From Azorhizobium caulinodans ORS 571 (lineage in GTDB: Bacteria; Pseudomonadota; Alphaproteobacteria; Rhizobiales; Xanthobacteraceae): a stretch of 64,000 nucleotides of DNA. The translations under genes and the position numbers were made by a program. Where the stretch lies: contig NC_009937.1 in NCBI RefSeq assembly GCF_000010525.1, positions 2,423,501-2,487,500 on the forward strand, given 5' to 3'. Position 1 is the first letter of the stretch; each line of letters opens with the position of its first letter. Positions 42,973 to 51,546 of the stretch are shown one piece after another. The notes beneath the pieces are model-generated. The model ran no database searches. It worked only from the letters and a program-made list of their open reading frames with translations, and was not told the DNA's origin.

Positions 42973-43380
42973 ATGGTTGCCCTCACCACACCCCGCATCC
43001 CGCCGGAGAAGGCGGGCGCCACCTCCACCGCGCCGGTGGCGGCCGGCGTCCTCATCCATGGCGGCGCCATCACCGTCATGGAGGCCGGGCTCGCCGTGCC
43101 GGGCAAGACCGCCGCCGGCCTCATCGTGCTGGGCATCGCCGATGCCACGGCCGACAATTCCGGTGGCGCCAACGGGGCGCTCAGCGTCACCACCCGGCGC
43201 GGCACCTTCGCCTTCCAGACGCTCGCCACCGATGCGGTGCTGCCGGCGGACATCGGCAAGCCGTGCTTCCTGGTGGACGACCAGACGGTCGCCCGCACCA
43301 GCGCCGGCAACACGCGGTCCGAAGCCGGCACGGTGATCGACGTGGACGCCCAGGGCGTCTGGGTCCGCCTCGGCTTCTGA
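42973..43380 (+). CDS. Mu gp33-like small head protein, possible decoration protein
   Basis: 135 aa, Gly/Ala/Thr-rich and beta-like (GVLIHGGAITVMEAGLAVPGKTAAGLIVLGIADATADNSGG...VDVDAQGVWVRLGF). It lies between the protease/scaffold and the major capsid gene, where Mu-like and other phages encode a decoration or stabilising protein. No catalytic motif. The assignment rests on position and composition. Confidence 0.78.
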   Translation: MVALTTPRIPPEKAGATSTAPVAAGVLIHGGAITVMEAGLAVPGKTAAGLIVLGIADATADNSGGANGALSVTTRRGTFAFQTLATDAVLPADIGKPCFLVDDQTVARTSAGNTRSEAGTVIDVDAQGVWVRLGF

Positions 43381-43412
43381 TCCTCCTCTCTCCTCCATCC
43401 GCGAGACGTCTC

Positions 43413-44315
43413 ATGCCCCGCGTCCTCACGCCCCCGCTGCTGGAAGCCATCAACAAGGGCTTCAAGACCAATTTCCAGAAGGGTTTTTCGGGCGTCACGG
43501 CGCTCTACTGGAACCTCTGCACCATCGTGCCCTCCACCTCCTCGGAGGAAACCTATGGCTGGCTCGGCGACATCCCCAAGATGCGGGAGTGGATCGGCGA
43601 CCGGCACGTGCACGGCCTGCGCGCCCATGGCTATGCCATCCGGAACCGCAAGTTCGAGCTGACGGTCTCCGTGCAGCGGGACGACATCGAGGACGACCGG
43701 CTCGGCATCTATGCCCCGCGCTTCGAGCTGCTGGGCCAGGCCGCCGCCGAGCATCCCGACGACCTCGTCTTCGGCGAGCTGATCCCCCAGGCCTGGACGC
43801 GCGCCTGCTATGACGGCCAGCCCTTCTTCGACACCGACCATCCGGTGGGCCTGCCGGGTGCGCAGGCGACCGTCTCCAACATGCAGGCGGGGACGGGCGA
43901 GCCCTGGATGCTGCTGGACCTCAGCCGGCCGCTGAAGCCCTTCATCTTCCAGAAGCGCCGCGACTACAATTTCGTGGCCAAGGAGGACGCCAAGACCAGC
44001 GACCGCGTCTTCGAGCGCGACGAATATGTCTATGGCTCGGATGCCCGCGTGGGCGCCGGCTACGGCTTCTGGCAGATGGCCTTCGGCTCGCGGGCCGAGC
44101 TGACGGCGGCCAACCTGCGCGCCGCCTGGAACGCCATCACCGCCTTCAGGAGCGACAACGGCACGCCGCTCGGCGTCACGCCCACGCACCTGGTGGTGGG
44201 CAACACCAACTTCTTCACCGCCAAGGACATCCTGGAGCGCGACGTGATCGACGGCTCCACCAACACCAACCGCAACCTCGTGACGCTCCTGCGGGCGCCG
44301 AAGCTCGCGGCCTGA
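43413..44315 (+). CDS. Major capsid protein (Mu gpT)
   Basis: 300 aa from ATG 43413. The N-terminus (LEAINKGFKTNFQKGFSGVTALYWNLCTIVPSTSSEETYGWLGDIPKMREWIGDR) is the Mu major head subunit signature, with YAIRNRKFELTVSVQRDDIEDDRLG and HPDDLVFGEL downstream. HK97-type fold. Length is close to the Mu T protein. The long frame upstream is shadow of the protease and gp33 genes. Confidence 0.95.
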   Translation: MPRVLTPPLLEAINKGFKTNFQKGFSGVTALYWNLCTIVPSTSSEETYGWLGDIPKMREWIGDRHVHGLRAHGYAIRNRKFELTVSVQRDDIEDDRLGIYAPRFELLGQAAAEHPDDLVFGELIPQAWTRACYDGQPFFDTDHPVGLPGAQATVSNMQAGTGEPWMLLDLSRPLKPFIFQKRRDYNFVAKEDAKTSDRVFERDEYVYGSDARVGAGYGFWQMAFGSRAELTAANLRAAWNAITAFRSDNGTPLGVTPTHLVVGNTNFFTAKDILERDVIDGSTNTNRNLVTLLRAPKLAA

Positions 44316-44326
44316 GGAGAGGCGTG

Positions 44327-44593
44327 ATGGCGAAAGCTCCTGCCACTTCCACCGCTCCCGAGGCGACCGAGCCCTGCCTTCGGATCACGGCGCCCGGCGG
44401 CTCCCGCTGGCGGGCCGGCCTCCAGTTCGGGCGCGCGCCGGTCGACCTCGGCGAGGCGGACATCGAGGCCGCCGCCAGGGCGAAGGGCATCACGCCGGAG
44501 GACGTGATCGCGCTGTTGCGCGCCGATCCGCACCTCGCCGTCGTCCCGCACCGCCGTCCCATTCCCGAGGCCGAGGCTTCGCCCGAAGCCTGA
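44327..44593 (+). CDS. Small head-region protein, unknown function
   Basis: 88 aa, ATG 44327 with GAGGAG at 44314-44319. It contains a compact region (WRAGLQFGRAPVDLGEADIEAAARAKGITPEDVIALLRADPHLAV) between Pro/Ala-rich ends. It occupies the Mu gp35 position, directly after the capsid gene. No function can be given. The 105-base gap that follows holds no gene. Confidence 0.68.
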   Translation: MAKAPATSTAPEATEPCLRITAPGGSRWRAGLQFGRAPVDLGEADIEAAARAKGITPEDVIALLRADPHLAVVPHRRPIPEAEASPEA

Positions 44594-44698
44594 GCGCCGG
44601 GCACACAGCCCCGCCTGCCATGGTCCCCCTGGTGCCTCGCGCACCCCCGGACAGGACGGTTCGCCGCCCTGCCCATCCCGTCCTGCGAGGAGATCCCC

Positions 44699-45175
44699 AT
44701 GGCCGCCCCGTTTGCCACGCTCGCCCAGCTTGCCGCCCGCCATCCGGCGGAGCTGACGCTGCTTGCGGCGGACGAGACCACGGGCCTGCGGGATGATGCG
44801 CGGGTGGATGCCGCTTTGCGCGACGCCTCGGTGGAGGCGCGCAGCATCCTCCAGGCCCGCTATACGCCCGCCGACCTCGCGAGCGTCGATGAGGGCTCGG
44901 CGGAGATCCTCGCCGTCTACACCATGGACATCGCGCTCTATCGCGTGGCGCTCTCCTTCTCCCGCTCCAGCGACCGCCTGCGGGAGGGCTATGAGAATGC
45001 GGTGAAGCGCCTGGAGGCCATCGCCTCCGGCAAGGGCGCACTCACCATCGGCGGCGGCACCACGACCCCTGTGCCCGCTGATACGGACGAGGCCGGCGAC
45101 ATCGGCCCCAACGGTGTCGTCATCGACGTGCCCGAGCGCATCTTCTCCCGCGCCACCTTTGGAGCCCGGCGATGA
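44699..45175 (+). CDS. DUF1320 family protein (Mu gp36), head-tail connector
   Basis: 158 aa. The sequence FATLAQLAARHPAELTLLAADETTGLRDDARVDAALRDASVEARSILQARY and VYTMDIALYRVALSFSRSSDRLREGYENAVKRLEAIASGKGAL is the DUF1320/gp36 pattern. These proteins are adaptor-type components between portal and tail. It overlaps the G-like gene by 4 nt. Confidence 0.9.
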   Translation: MAAPFATLAQLAARHPAELTLLAADETTGLRDDARVDAALRDASVEARSILQARYTPADLASVDEGSAEILAVYTMDIALYRVALSFSRSSDRLREGYENAVKRLEAIASGKGALTIGGGTTTPVPADTDEAGDIGPNGVVIDVPERIFSRATFGARR

Positions 45176-45657
45176 GCGCCGGCATCTCCCTCTCGGTGGA
45201 CGCCGCCGACTTCGGCCCCGCCGTGGCAAAACTCGCCGCGCTCGCGCGCTTCGATGCCTCGGACCTCATGTCCGCCATCGGCGCGCTGGGCGAGAGCCAT
45301 ACCCGCCGCCGCATCGAGAGCGAGAAGACGGCGCCCGATGGTTCGCCCTGGCCGCCCAATCATGCGGGCTCCTCCATCCTGCTGGAGAGTGGACAGCATC
45401 TCCTCGGCTCCATCGCCTGGATCGCCTCCGGGGATGAGGCGCAGTGGGGCTCTTCCTGGCAGTTCGCTCATGTCCACCAGGATGGCGCGGTCATCAAGGC
45501 CAAGGCGGCACCGAGCCTCGCCTTCATGCTGGGCGGTTCCTTCGTGCTGGCCAAGCAGGTGACCATTCCCGCGCGGCCCTTCATCGGCCTGTCCGACGAC
45601 AACCGGCAGGAGATCGTCGATCTCGTGACCGACGTCTTCGGAGGGCTGATCCGATGA
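45172..45657 (+). CDS. Virion morphogenesis protein G (Mu gp31-like, tail completion)
   Basis: 161 aa of the phage virion morphogenesis family: a conserved KTAPDGSPWPPN motif, SGQHLLGSIAW, and the C-terminal IPARPFIGLSDDNRQEIVDLVTDVFGGLI. In Mu, G lies upstream next to F, but here it lies after the gp36-like gene, so gene order differs. Needed for head-tail joining or tail completion. Confidence 0.9.
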   Translation: MSAGISLSVDAADFGPAVAKLAALARFDASDLMSAIGALGESHTRRRIESEKTAPDGSPWPPNHAGSSILLESGQHLLGSIAWIASGDEAQWGSSWQFAHVHQDGAVIKAKAAPSLAFMLGGSFVLAKQVTIPARPFIGLSDDNRQEIVDLVTDVFGGLIR

Positions 45658-46289
45658 TCGCGCCCGTCTCGCTCGCCAGCCTCATCGCCGCCGATCCGGT
45701 CCAGGCGCTCAAGGCGGCCATCGTTGCGCGCCTCGGCGCATTGATGCCGGGCGTGAAGATCGTCTCCCATCCGGGCCGGATCGACATTGCCGACGTGGTG
45801 GCCAAATCCGTTGTGGCGGCGCCCGGCGTTGCGGTCGGCTGGACGCGCATTCGCGCCCGCCGTCTCATCGATGGCGGCTATGGGCTGGCGGTGGAGTTCG
45901 CCGCCTACGTTGTGGTCGAGGATGCGGTGGTGGACGGCCGCCGCGTCGAGCGCGAGACGCTGGGCCTTGCCCTCGGCCACCGGCTGCTCGCCATCCTCGA
46001 AGACGCGGACGCCCAGACCTGGGGCCTCGGCAACGTCCTGCCGCCGGAGGCCGACCCCGCACCGGAGCTGAAGCCCATGTTCACCGTGCGCGATGCGGCG
46101 GCGGGCGCGGCCTATTATGCCGTCACCTGGACGCAGCTGGTGGCCGATCTCGGCCGCAGCCTGTTCGCCTCGGATCGTCCCGCGGTCACCGAGCTGGACG
46201 GCACCGGCATCGCGCCCTTCGCGGATGTGACCTTCCCCGACCAGATCCCGCCGGAGGTCCTGGCGCTGTTACGGCAGGAGCGCGCGTGA
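45654..46289 (+). CDS. Mu gp37/DUF1834-like tail-region protein
   Basis: 211 aa from ATG 45654, overlapping G by 4 nt. A beta-rich central part (AYVVVEDAVVDGRRVERETLGLALGHRLLAILEDADAQTWGLGN) and the WTQLV segment resemble the DUF1834/gp37 tail terminator-type group. Position between the G-like gene and the baseplate spike fits. The assignment is moderate. Confidence 0.72.
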   Translation: MIAPVSLASLIAADPVQALKAAIVARLGALMPGVKIVSHPGRIDIADVVAKSVVAAPGVAVGWTRIRARRLIDGGYGLAVEFAAYVVVEDAVVDGRRVERETLGLALGHRLLAILEDADAQTWGLGNVLPPEADPAPELKPMFTVRDAAAGAAYYAVTWTQLVADLGRSLFASDRPAVTELDGTGIAPFADVTFPDQIPPEVLALLRQERA

Positions 46290-46834
46290 TGGCGCTCGTC
46301 GAGCAGGAGATCAGGCGCCTGCACCGGAAGGTCAACCAGACCGAGCGGCGCCTCGCCAGCAGCAAGCTCAAAGGCGTGGTGGCCGAGGTGGATGCCGCCA
46401 AACGCCGCTGCCGGGTGCAGATCGGTGCTACGGCGGACGGCAAGCCCGTGCTCTCGCCCTGGATCCCCTGGCGGGAGCCGGCGAACGGACTCCTCTCCAC
46501 CCATACGCCCATCCTGAAGGGCGATCTCGTCACGGTGGAGAGCCCGTCCGGCACGCTTGGCACCGCCTCCATCGCCGTGCGCGATGCCTATTCCGGCGCG
46601 CGGGCGGCCCCGTCCACGGCCGAGGATGCGGTGGTGGAGAAGCTGGGCGGCCTCGTCGTCACCCGGCGCGACGGCGCGCTGGAGATCCAGGCCGGCGGCG
46701 TCACCGTGCGCATCGATGGCGCCGGCCTCACCGTCACCGGCGGCGACGTCTCCCACAACGGCAAGTCCATCGGCGCCGAGCACAAGCACGGCAAGGTGAT
46801 GGGCGGCGACAGCACCTCCGGTCCCCCGGTCTGA
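46289..46834 (+). CDS. Baseplate assembly/spike protein V (Mu gp45, P2 V)
   Basis: 181 aa. Begins with a short coiled coil (EQEIRRLHRKVNQTERRL), then an OB-fold-like domain (GVVAEVDAAKRRCRVQIGATADGKPVLSPWIPWREP), beta-helical strands (GALEIQAGGVTVRIDGAGLTVTGGDVSHNGKSIG) and a C-terminal HKHGKV, the metal-binding tip of P2/Mu spikes. ATG 46289 is preferred over GTG 46286. Forms the membrane-piercing trimer. Confidence 0.93.
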   Translation: MALVEQEIRRLHRKVNQTERRLASSKLKGVVAEVDAAKRRCRVQIGATADGKPVLSPWIPWREPANGLLSTHTPILKGDLVTVESPSGTLGTASIAVRDAYSGARAAPSTAEDAVVEKLGGLVVTRRDGALEIQAGGVTVRIDGAGLTVTGGDVSHNGKSIGAEHKHGKVMGGDSTSGPPV

Positions 46835-46842
46835 GGCTCATC

Positions 46843-47085
46843 ATGACATCCGATCTCCTGAAACTCCCCTTCGTCGTCACCGAGGCCGCCGGTCCCAAGG
46901 TGGCCGGCCGTTCCGCCCGCGTGGGCGAGACGCTGCACCTGACGGAGTTCGAGGCCCGCACCGAGCTGCTGGCCGGCGTGATCCGCCCGGCGCCGGCCGA
47001 TCCCGAGGCGCCGCAGACTTCCGGCAATTCGGACACCGGAACTACGACCGGAGAGGCGGAGCCCAGGCCCGCCCGCCGTCGCTGA
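46843..47085 (+). CDS. Small tail-region protein, unknown function
   Basis: 80 aa, between the spike and the W-like gene. A short folded-looking N-terminus (LLKLPFVVTEAAGPKVAGRSARVGETLHLTEFEARTELLAGVI) is followed by a Pro/Thr/Arg tail. It is similar in size to small DUF2635-type proteins encoded near Mu tail genes, but I cannot assign it firmly. Confidence 0.6.
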   Translation: MTSDLLKLPFVVTEAAGPKVAGRSARVGETLHLTEFEARTELLAGVIRPAPADPEAPQTSGNSDTGTTTGEAEPRPARRR

Positions 47086-47110
47086 ACCGGCTTTGAAGGG
47101 AGCTTGAAGC

Positions 47111-47524
47111 ATGGCGCAGGCGGTGCGCTATCGCACGGGCCTCGACCGGCGCACCGGGCAGGTGCTGACCGGCTGGGCGCACGTTCAGCAGTCGCTCGCG
47201 GTCATCTGGACCACGCGCTTCCGCGAGCGCGTCATGCGCCTTCAGATCGGCTCCGAGCTACGCTCGTGGCTGGCCGAGGATCTCTCGCCCGCAACCGCGC
47301 TCGGCATCTATGCCGACCTCGTGGTGGCCGCCCACACCTTCGAGCCGGAGTATCGCCTCACCGAGCTGCAGTTCGTGAACGCCACGCGGGCCGGCGGCCT
47401 CGCGCTGCGCCATTCCGGCACCTATTACCCGGAAGGGCGTTTCGGCGATTACGGCAAGGCCATCCCCATCGGCTATGGCGCGCCCGTCGTGCTCGCCCAG
47501 CAGGTCGCACGGAGGATGGCGTGA
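47111..47524 (+). CDS. Baseplate protein W (GPW/gp25 family)
   Basis: 137 aa. The pattern GWAHVQQSLAVIWTTRFRERVMRLQIGSELRSWLAEDLSPATALGIYADLVVAAHTFEPEYRLTEL matches the gp25/W wedge family (Q-x-I-x-x-I-L-x-T-x-x-G-E-R-x-M in typical members). It joins tube and baseplate. The stop overlaps the J gene start. Confidence 0.9.
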   Translation: MAQAVRYRTGLDRRTGQVLTGWAHVQQSLAVIWTTRFRERVMRLQIGSELRSWLAEDLSPATALGIYADLVVAAHTFEPEYRLTELQFVNATRAGGLALRHSGTYYPEGRFGDYGKAIPIGYGAPVVLAQQVARRMA

Positions 47525-48435
47525 CGCAGGTCATCGACCTCTCCCGCCTGCCGGCGCCCGACGCCATCGAGGCGCTCGATTACGAGACGCTGCAGGCAGC
47601 CTTCCTCAGCCGCTTCACCGCTGCCTGGGACGCCGCCCGCGCCCTCGATCCCTCCCTGCCGGCCTGGGACGTGGGCACGCTGGAGACGGACCCGGCGGTC
47701 ATCGCCTCGCAGGCCTGGTCCTATCTGCGCCTGCTCGATCGGGCGCGGGTCAACGATGCGGTGCGGGCCGTCCTCGCGCCGCTCGCCAAAGGCAGCGACC
47801 TCGACGCGGTGGCCGCCCGCATCGGCGTCCAGCGCCTGACCGTGACGCCCGCCACCGAGACCACGGCGGCGGTGATGGAGAGCGATGAGCGCCTGCTCCA
47901 GCGTTATTTGCTGGCCTTCACCCGGCCGGCCGCCGGCAGCGCCGAGCGCTATCTGTTCGAGGCCTACACCGCCTGGCCGCAGTTGCTGCATGCCTCCGTC
48001 ATCGGCCGGGCGATCCACGGCCGGCGGGGCGACACCGACATCGTCATCGCCGGCCCAGGTGGGCGCGACGCGACCGATGCCGAGATGGCGCTCGTCCGGA
48101 GTGCAGTGACGGCGCCTTCCGTGAAGCCGGAAGCGACCTCCGTCTCGGTGCTTCGGGCCACGCGGCGTCTTTACGCGGTACGTGGAAAGCTCCTCCTGCC
48201 GGCTGGCCCTGATGCGGAGACCGTTCGGCTGGAAGCCATCACCCGCATCACCGCCGCAGCGGCCGAGAGGACGCGGATCGGCGCCGAGGTGCCGGCCGTC
48301 TTCCTCAGCGGCCGGGCTTATGGCCTCTCGATCCAGCGCGTGGATCTGAGTGAGCCGGCGTCTGACATCCCTTCGGCGCCTTATGCGATCCCGGTGCTCG
48401 GTGAAGTGGCGCTCACCGTGGAGGTGGCGCCATGA
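47521..48435 (+). CDS. Baseplate assembly protein J (Mu gp47, P2 J)
   Basis: 304 aa, GTG start with GGAGG (47511-47515). Typical J features: ETDPAVIASQAWSYLRLLDRARVNDAVRAVLAPLAKGSDLDAVAARIGVQRL, then FTRPAAGSAERYLFEAYTAWPQLLHASVIG, and GDTDIVIAGPGGRDATDAEMALVRSAV. Forms the wedge ring of the contractile-tail baseplate. Confidence 0.92.
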   Translation: MTQVIDLSRLPAPDAIEALDYETLQAAFLSRFTAAWDAARALDPSLPAWDVGTLETDPAVIASQAWSYLRLLDRARVNDAVRAVLAPLAKGSDLDAVAARIGVQRLTVTPATETTAAVMESDERLLQRYLLAFTRPAAGSAERYLFEAYTAWPQLLHASVIGRAIHGRRGDTDIVIAGPGGRDATDAEMALVRSAVTAPSVKPEATSVSVLRATRRLYAVRGKLLLPAGPDAETVRLEAITRITAAAAERTRIGAEVPAVFLSGRAYGLSIQRVDLSEPASDIPSAPYAIPVLGEVALTVEVAP

Positions 48436-49067
48436 CGGATGCCGCCGACCTCCTGCCGGACAACGCCCGCCCGTTCGAGCAGGCGCTCGCCCATGCCATG
48501 ACCGACACCCTGCCGGTGCCGATCGCGCAGACCCTCGATCCGTCCCGCGCTCCCGCCCGCTTCCTGCCCTGGCTCGCCGTCCATGACGGCGTGCGCCTGT
48601 GGTTCTCCGACTGGCCGGAGACCCGCCGCCGGCAGGTGATCGGCGAGGCCCCGCTTGCCGCCTGGCTGGTGGGCACGCGGCCCGGCGCCGTCACCTTCCT
48701 CGGCTATGTGGACGGCCTGCTGCTCGATGCGGTGGCCTATCCCACCCGCTTCGTCTTCGGCCGCGCCCGTGTCGGGCGCGCGCCCATCGGCCATCCGCCC
48801 TGGCTCGCCCGCTATCTGGTGCGCGTGCGCACCCTGACGCCGCCCCGCGCCCTGGTGGGCGGGCGCACCGCCCTCGGCCGCAGCCGGCTCAGGACGCCGA
48901 GCCGCGAGCCCCGCCGCCGGTGCCTCGCCGCCCTCGTCGCCGCCAAGGCGCCGGAGACCGAGTACCGCGTCGATTTCGGCCATGCCCGCCCGCTGATGCT
49001 CGCCGATGGGCCACCGCTCGACGGCACCTTCCACCTCGGCGCCTACGTGGCGCGTCGCAAGCTCTGA
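48432..49067 (+). CDS. Tail protein I (P2 I/Mu gp48-like)
   Basis: 211 aa. LLPDNARPFEQALAHAMTDTL..., DPSRAPARFLPWLAVHDGVRLWFSDWPETRRRQVIGEA is the P2 gpI pattern (L-P-x-L-A-W...W...R-R-x-x-I). The Arg-rich C-terminus is unusual. It overlaps J by 4 nt and precedes the fibre genes, as in P2. Confidence 0.9.
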   Translation: MTDAADLLPDNARPFEQALAHAMTDTLPVPIAQTLDPSRAPARFLPWLAVHDGVRLWFSDWPETRRRQVIGEAPLAAWLVGTRPGAVTFLGYVDGLLLDAVAYPTRFVFGRARVGRAPIGHPPWLARYLVRVRTLTPPRALVGGRTALGRSRLRTPSREPRRRCLAALVAAKAPETEYRVDFGHARPLMLADGPPLDGTFHLGAYVARRKL

Positions 49068-49078
49068 AGGCTCCCCCC

Positions 49079-51343
49079 ATGACCAGGATCGTCAGCTTCA
49101 CCGAGGCCGAAGTCGCCGAGCCGCAGGATTTCGGCAACATCTCCCTCTATGCCCGCGAGGGCGACGACCACATCGTCGGCGGCGCCATCGACTATGCCCA
49201 CCACTGGGCGGACTTCAGCATCTCCCAGCCGTCCTCCATCGAGCTGCGCATCAACCCCGGCCGCCTCTTCGCCGGCGCGATCGTCTATGCGGCCGAGGAG
49301 CCCATCGACCTCAACCTCCAGATCCATCTGCCGCTCGTCACCGGCGACCGGCGCTATGTGGCCCTGCTGCTGCGCGGCGCCACCCGAACCCTCACCGCCC
49401 AGCGGATGATCGAGACCGATGCGGAGACCGGCGAGACGGTGGAGCAGGCGGTCCCCAAGACCGAGAGCCGCATCGTCGAGGTGGTGATCCAGCAGGGCCT
49501 GCCGTCGCCGACACCCCTCAAGCCCTCGGTGGCGGCCGACCAGTGCTGCCTCGCCTTCGTCGAGCTGGCGCCCACCGGCATCGTGGCGGTGGAGCTGGAT
49601 CACGGTTCCCGCCTCAAGAGCCTTGCCGAGGTGGAAGGGCGCCTCACCACGCTGGAGGGCGAGGTCTCCAACACCATCCGGCGCACCACCACGCTGGAGA
49701 CGGATGTGGCCAACATCGCCTCCCGCCTCACCGACATCCCGCACCCCACCATCATCCGCCAGCTGAAGCGGGACGTGGCCAATGTCCGCCGGCAGCTCGC
49801 CATGCCCGACGAGGCGCGGGCCTACTGGTACGACGCCGGCCTCGTCCAGGACGCCTGGGACCTCACCCACGCCACCTGGCTCGCCCGTGTGCGTGAGGGC
49901 ATCCGTTTCCCCTGGGCGGCGGAGCGCGACAGCCAGCTCGCGCTGCTCGATCCGGGCTCTGCGGCCCTGCGCATGTCCGGCACGCTGCTGCTGCCCGCCT
50001 GGGAGGAGGCGGTGCGCATCGAGGTGCCCGGAGACGGCGGCTCCACCAACATCTCCCAGCTCACCCACACGGTGACCACCGCCGTCCGCCGGGAGATCGC
50101 CCGCCAGGTGGTGGAATATGGCGAGACCGTCACCGTCTGCGAGAACAATGCGGAGTGGGCGACCAGCTATGGACGCAGCGTCGGCGAACTCTTCACCGTC
50201 AAAGGCGAGACGTTCGAGGTGGTGGCCATCGCCGGCAACACCGAATGGGCGGGCCACGTGCTGCGCGCGGTGCGCAGGATCATCACCCGCACCGTCACGG
50301 ACGTCTATTGGGACTATGTGACCGAGAGCTTCGGCGTGAACGGCTCCATCTACGGCCAGACCTGGCTGTGCGCCCAGCCGATGATCCTCACCTCCATCGA
50401 TCTCTCCTTCACCCGCGTCGGCTCCTCCGGCGACGTGCATCTGTTCGTGTGCGAGTGCGACGACACCGGCCAGCCGCGCCTTGACCGGGTCATCGTCACC
50501 ACCACGCTGGCGGCGAAGGATCTGGCCGCCGGCTGGGTGACCTTCCCCCTGCGCCCGAGCCTGCTGGAGAGCGGCAGGCGCTATGCCTGGGCGACGGTGA
50601 CGACCGGCAACCATGCGCTGGAGACGGTGGCGGGGAACAGGTTCGCCCAGGGCTCGCGCTTCACCTGCACCGATGGGGCCTGGAGCCAGATCTCCACCGA
50701 GGTGGATTTTGCCATGCGCATCAAGGCGGCCACCTTCGCCGCCCCGCGCACGGTGGTGGAGTTTGCCCCGCTGACGCTGGAGAACGGCATGACCGAGCTG
50801 CGGCTCCTGCACGGGGGCTGGGCGCCGGGCGGCACGGCGCTCACCTGGGAGGTGAAGCCCAGCACCTCCAATGCCTGGCAGCCGCTGACGCTGGCGGATG
50901 TGGAGGGCGGAGACACGCTGGCCGGCCTTCCGGCGCTGGTGCAGTTGCGCGCGGTCTTCGTGGGCACCACGGACCTCCAGCCGGCAATCGTCCTCGATGC
51001 CAAGGCGCGCGGCATGACCTTCCGCCCGCGCGGCGAGATGATCGCGGTCTCCAGATCCCAGGCCTTCGGCCTTGCCACTTCCACCATCCAGCTGGAGGTG
51101 GTGGTCGATGCCTATGACGCCTCCCGCCACAACATGCAGCTCCGCCTCGTGGTGGGGGCCAGCATCCTCTCGCCCTCGGCCGTCTCTCTGACGCCGGATC
51201 TGGTGAACCCGAAGAAGCGCACGGTGCTCGCCACCTTCATCCTGGGCGCGCCCGTTACCGAAGCGCGGGCACGGGTGGACATGACCACCACCACCGTCAC
51301 CGACGTGCCCTTCATCCAGAACATCGCCCTCTATGCCCTGTGA
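49079..51343 (+). CDS. Large tail-fibre-region protein, 754 aa (DUF4815-like style)
   Basis: The N-terminus (FTEAEVAEPQDFGNISLYAREGDDHIVGGAIDYAHHWADFSI) and the following LNLQIHLPLVTGDRRYVALLLRG look like baseplate-attachment sequence seen in large phage fibre/baseplate proteins. A coiled-coil segment at about 180-235 (LAEVEGRLTTLEGEVSNTIRRTTTLETDVANIASRL) is followed by beta-rich domains with Trp- and Gly-containing repeats. It probably trimerises and contributes to host contact. The exact family is not certain. Confidence 0.72.
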   Translation: MTRIVSFTEAEVAEPQDFGNISLYAREGDDHIVGGAIDYAHHWADFSISQPSSIELRINPGRLFAGAIVYAAEEPIDLNLQIHLPLVTGDRRYVALLLRGATRTLTAQRMIETDAETGETVEQAVPKTESRIVEVVIQQGLPSPTPLKPSVAADQCCLAFVELAPTGIVAVELDHGSRLKSLAEVEGRLTTLEGEVSNTIRRTTTLETDVANIASRLTDIPHPTIIRQLKRDVANVRRQLAMPDEARAYWYDAGLVQDAWDLTHATWLARVREGIRFPWAAERDSQLALLDPGSAALRMSGTLLLPAWEEAVRIEVPGDGGSTNISQLTHTVTTAVRREIARQVVEYGETVTVCENNAEWATSYGRSVGELFTVKGETFEVVAIAGNTEWAGHVLRAVRRIITRTVTDVYWDYVTESFGVNGSIYGQTWLCAQPMILTSIDLSFTRVGSSGDVHLFVCECDDTGQPRLDRVIVTTTLAAKDLAAGWVTFPLRPSLLESGRRYAWATVTTGNHALETVAGNRFAQGSRFTCTDGAWSQISTEVDFAMRIKAATFAAPRTVVEFAPLTLENGMTELRLLHGGWAPGGTALTWEVKPSTSNAWQPLTLADVEGGDTLAGLPALVQLRAVFVGTTDLQPAIVLDAKARGMTFRPRGEMIAVSRSQAFGLATSTIQLEVVVDAYDASRHNMQLRLVVGASILSPSAVSLTPDLVNPKKRTVLATFILGAPVTEARARVDMTTTTVTDVPFIQNIALYAL

Positions 51344-51351
51344 GGCCTGCC

Positions 51352-51546
51352 ATGATTGACGCTCCCGCACCAGAGACCGCTTCCATTGATCCGGCCGCGA
51401 CTTATGGCGTGGTGCTGGCCCGGCCGGTCACGGTCGGCGCCGCGCGCCTGCTGCCCCGTGGCGAGCTGACGCTCACCGGGGCGCTCCTCGTCCAGCTCAT
51501 CACGGAGAACGGGGCCGATGCCGTCCTCTCTGCCCAGCCCCGATAG
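51352..51546 (+). CDS. Small protein between fibre genes, unknown function
   Basis: 64 aa from ATG 51352, 8 bases after the large fibre gene. Its C-terminus overlaps the next gene by 29 nt in another frame. Sequence PAATYGVVLARPVTVGAARLLPRGELTLTGALLVQLI has the look of a small beta-type domain. Plausible but weakly supported. Confidence 0.5.
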   Translation: MIDAPAPETASIDPAATYGVVLARPVTVGAARLLPRGELTLTGALLVQLITENGADAVLSAQPR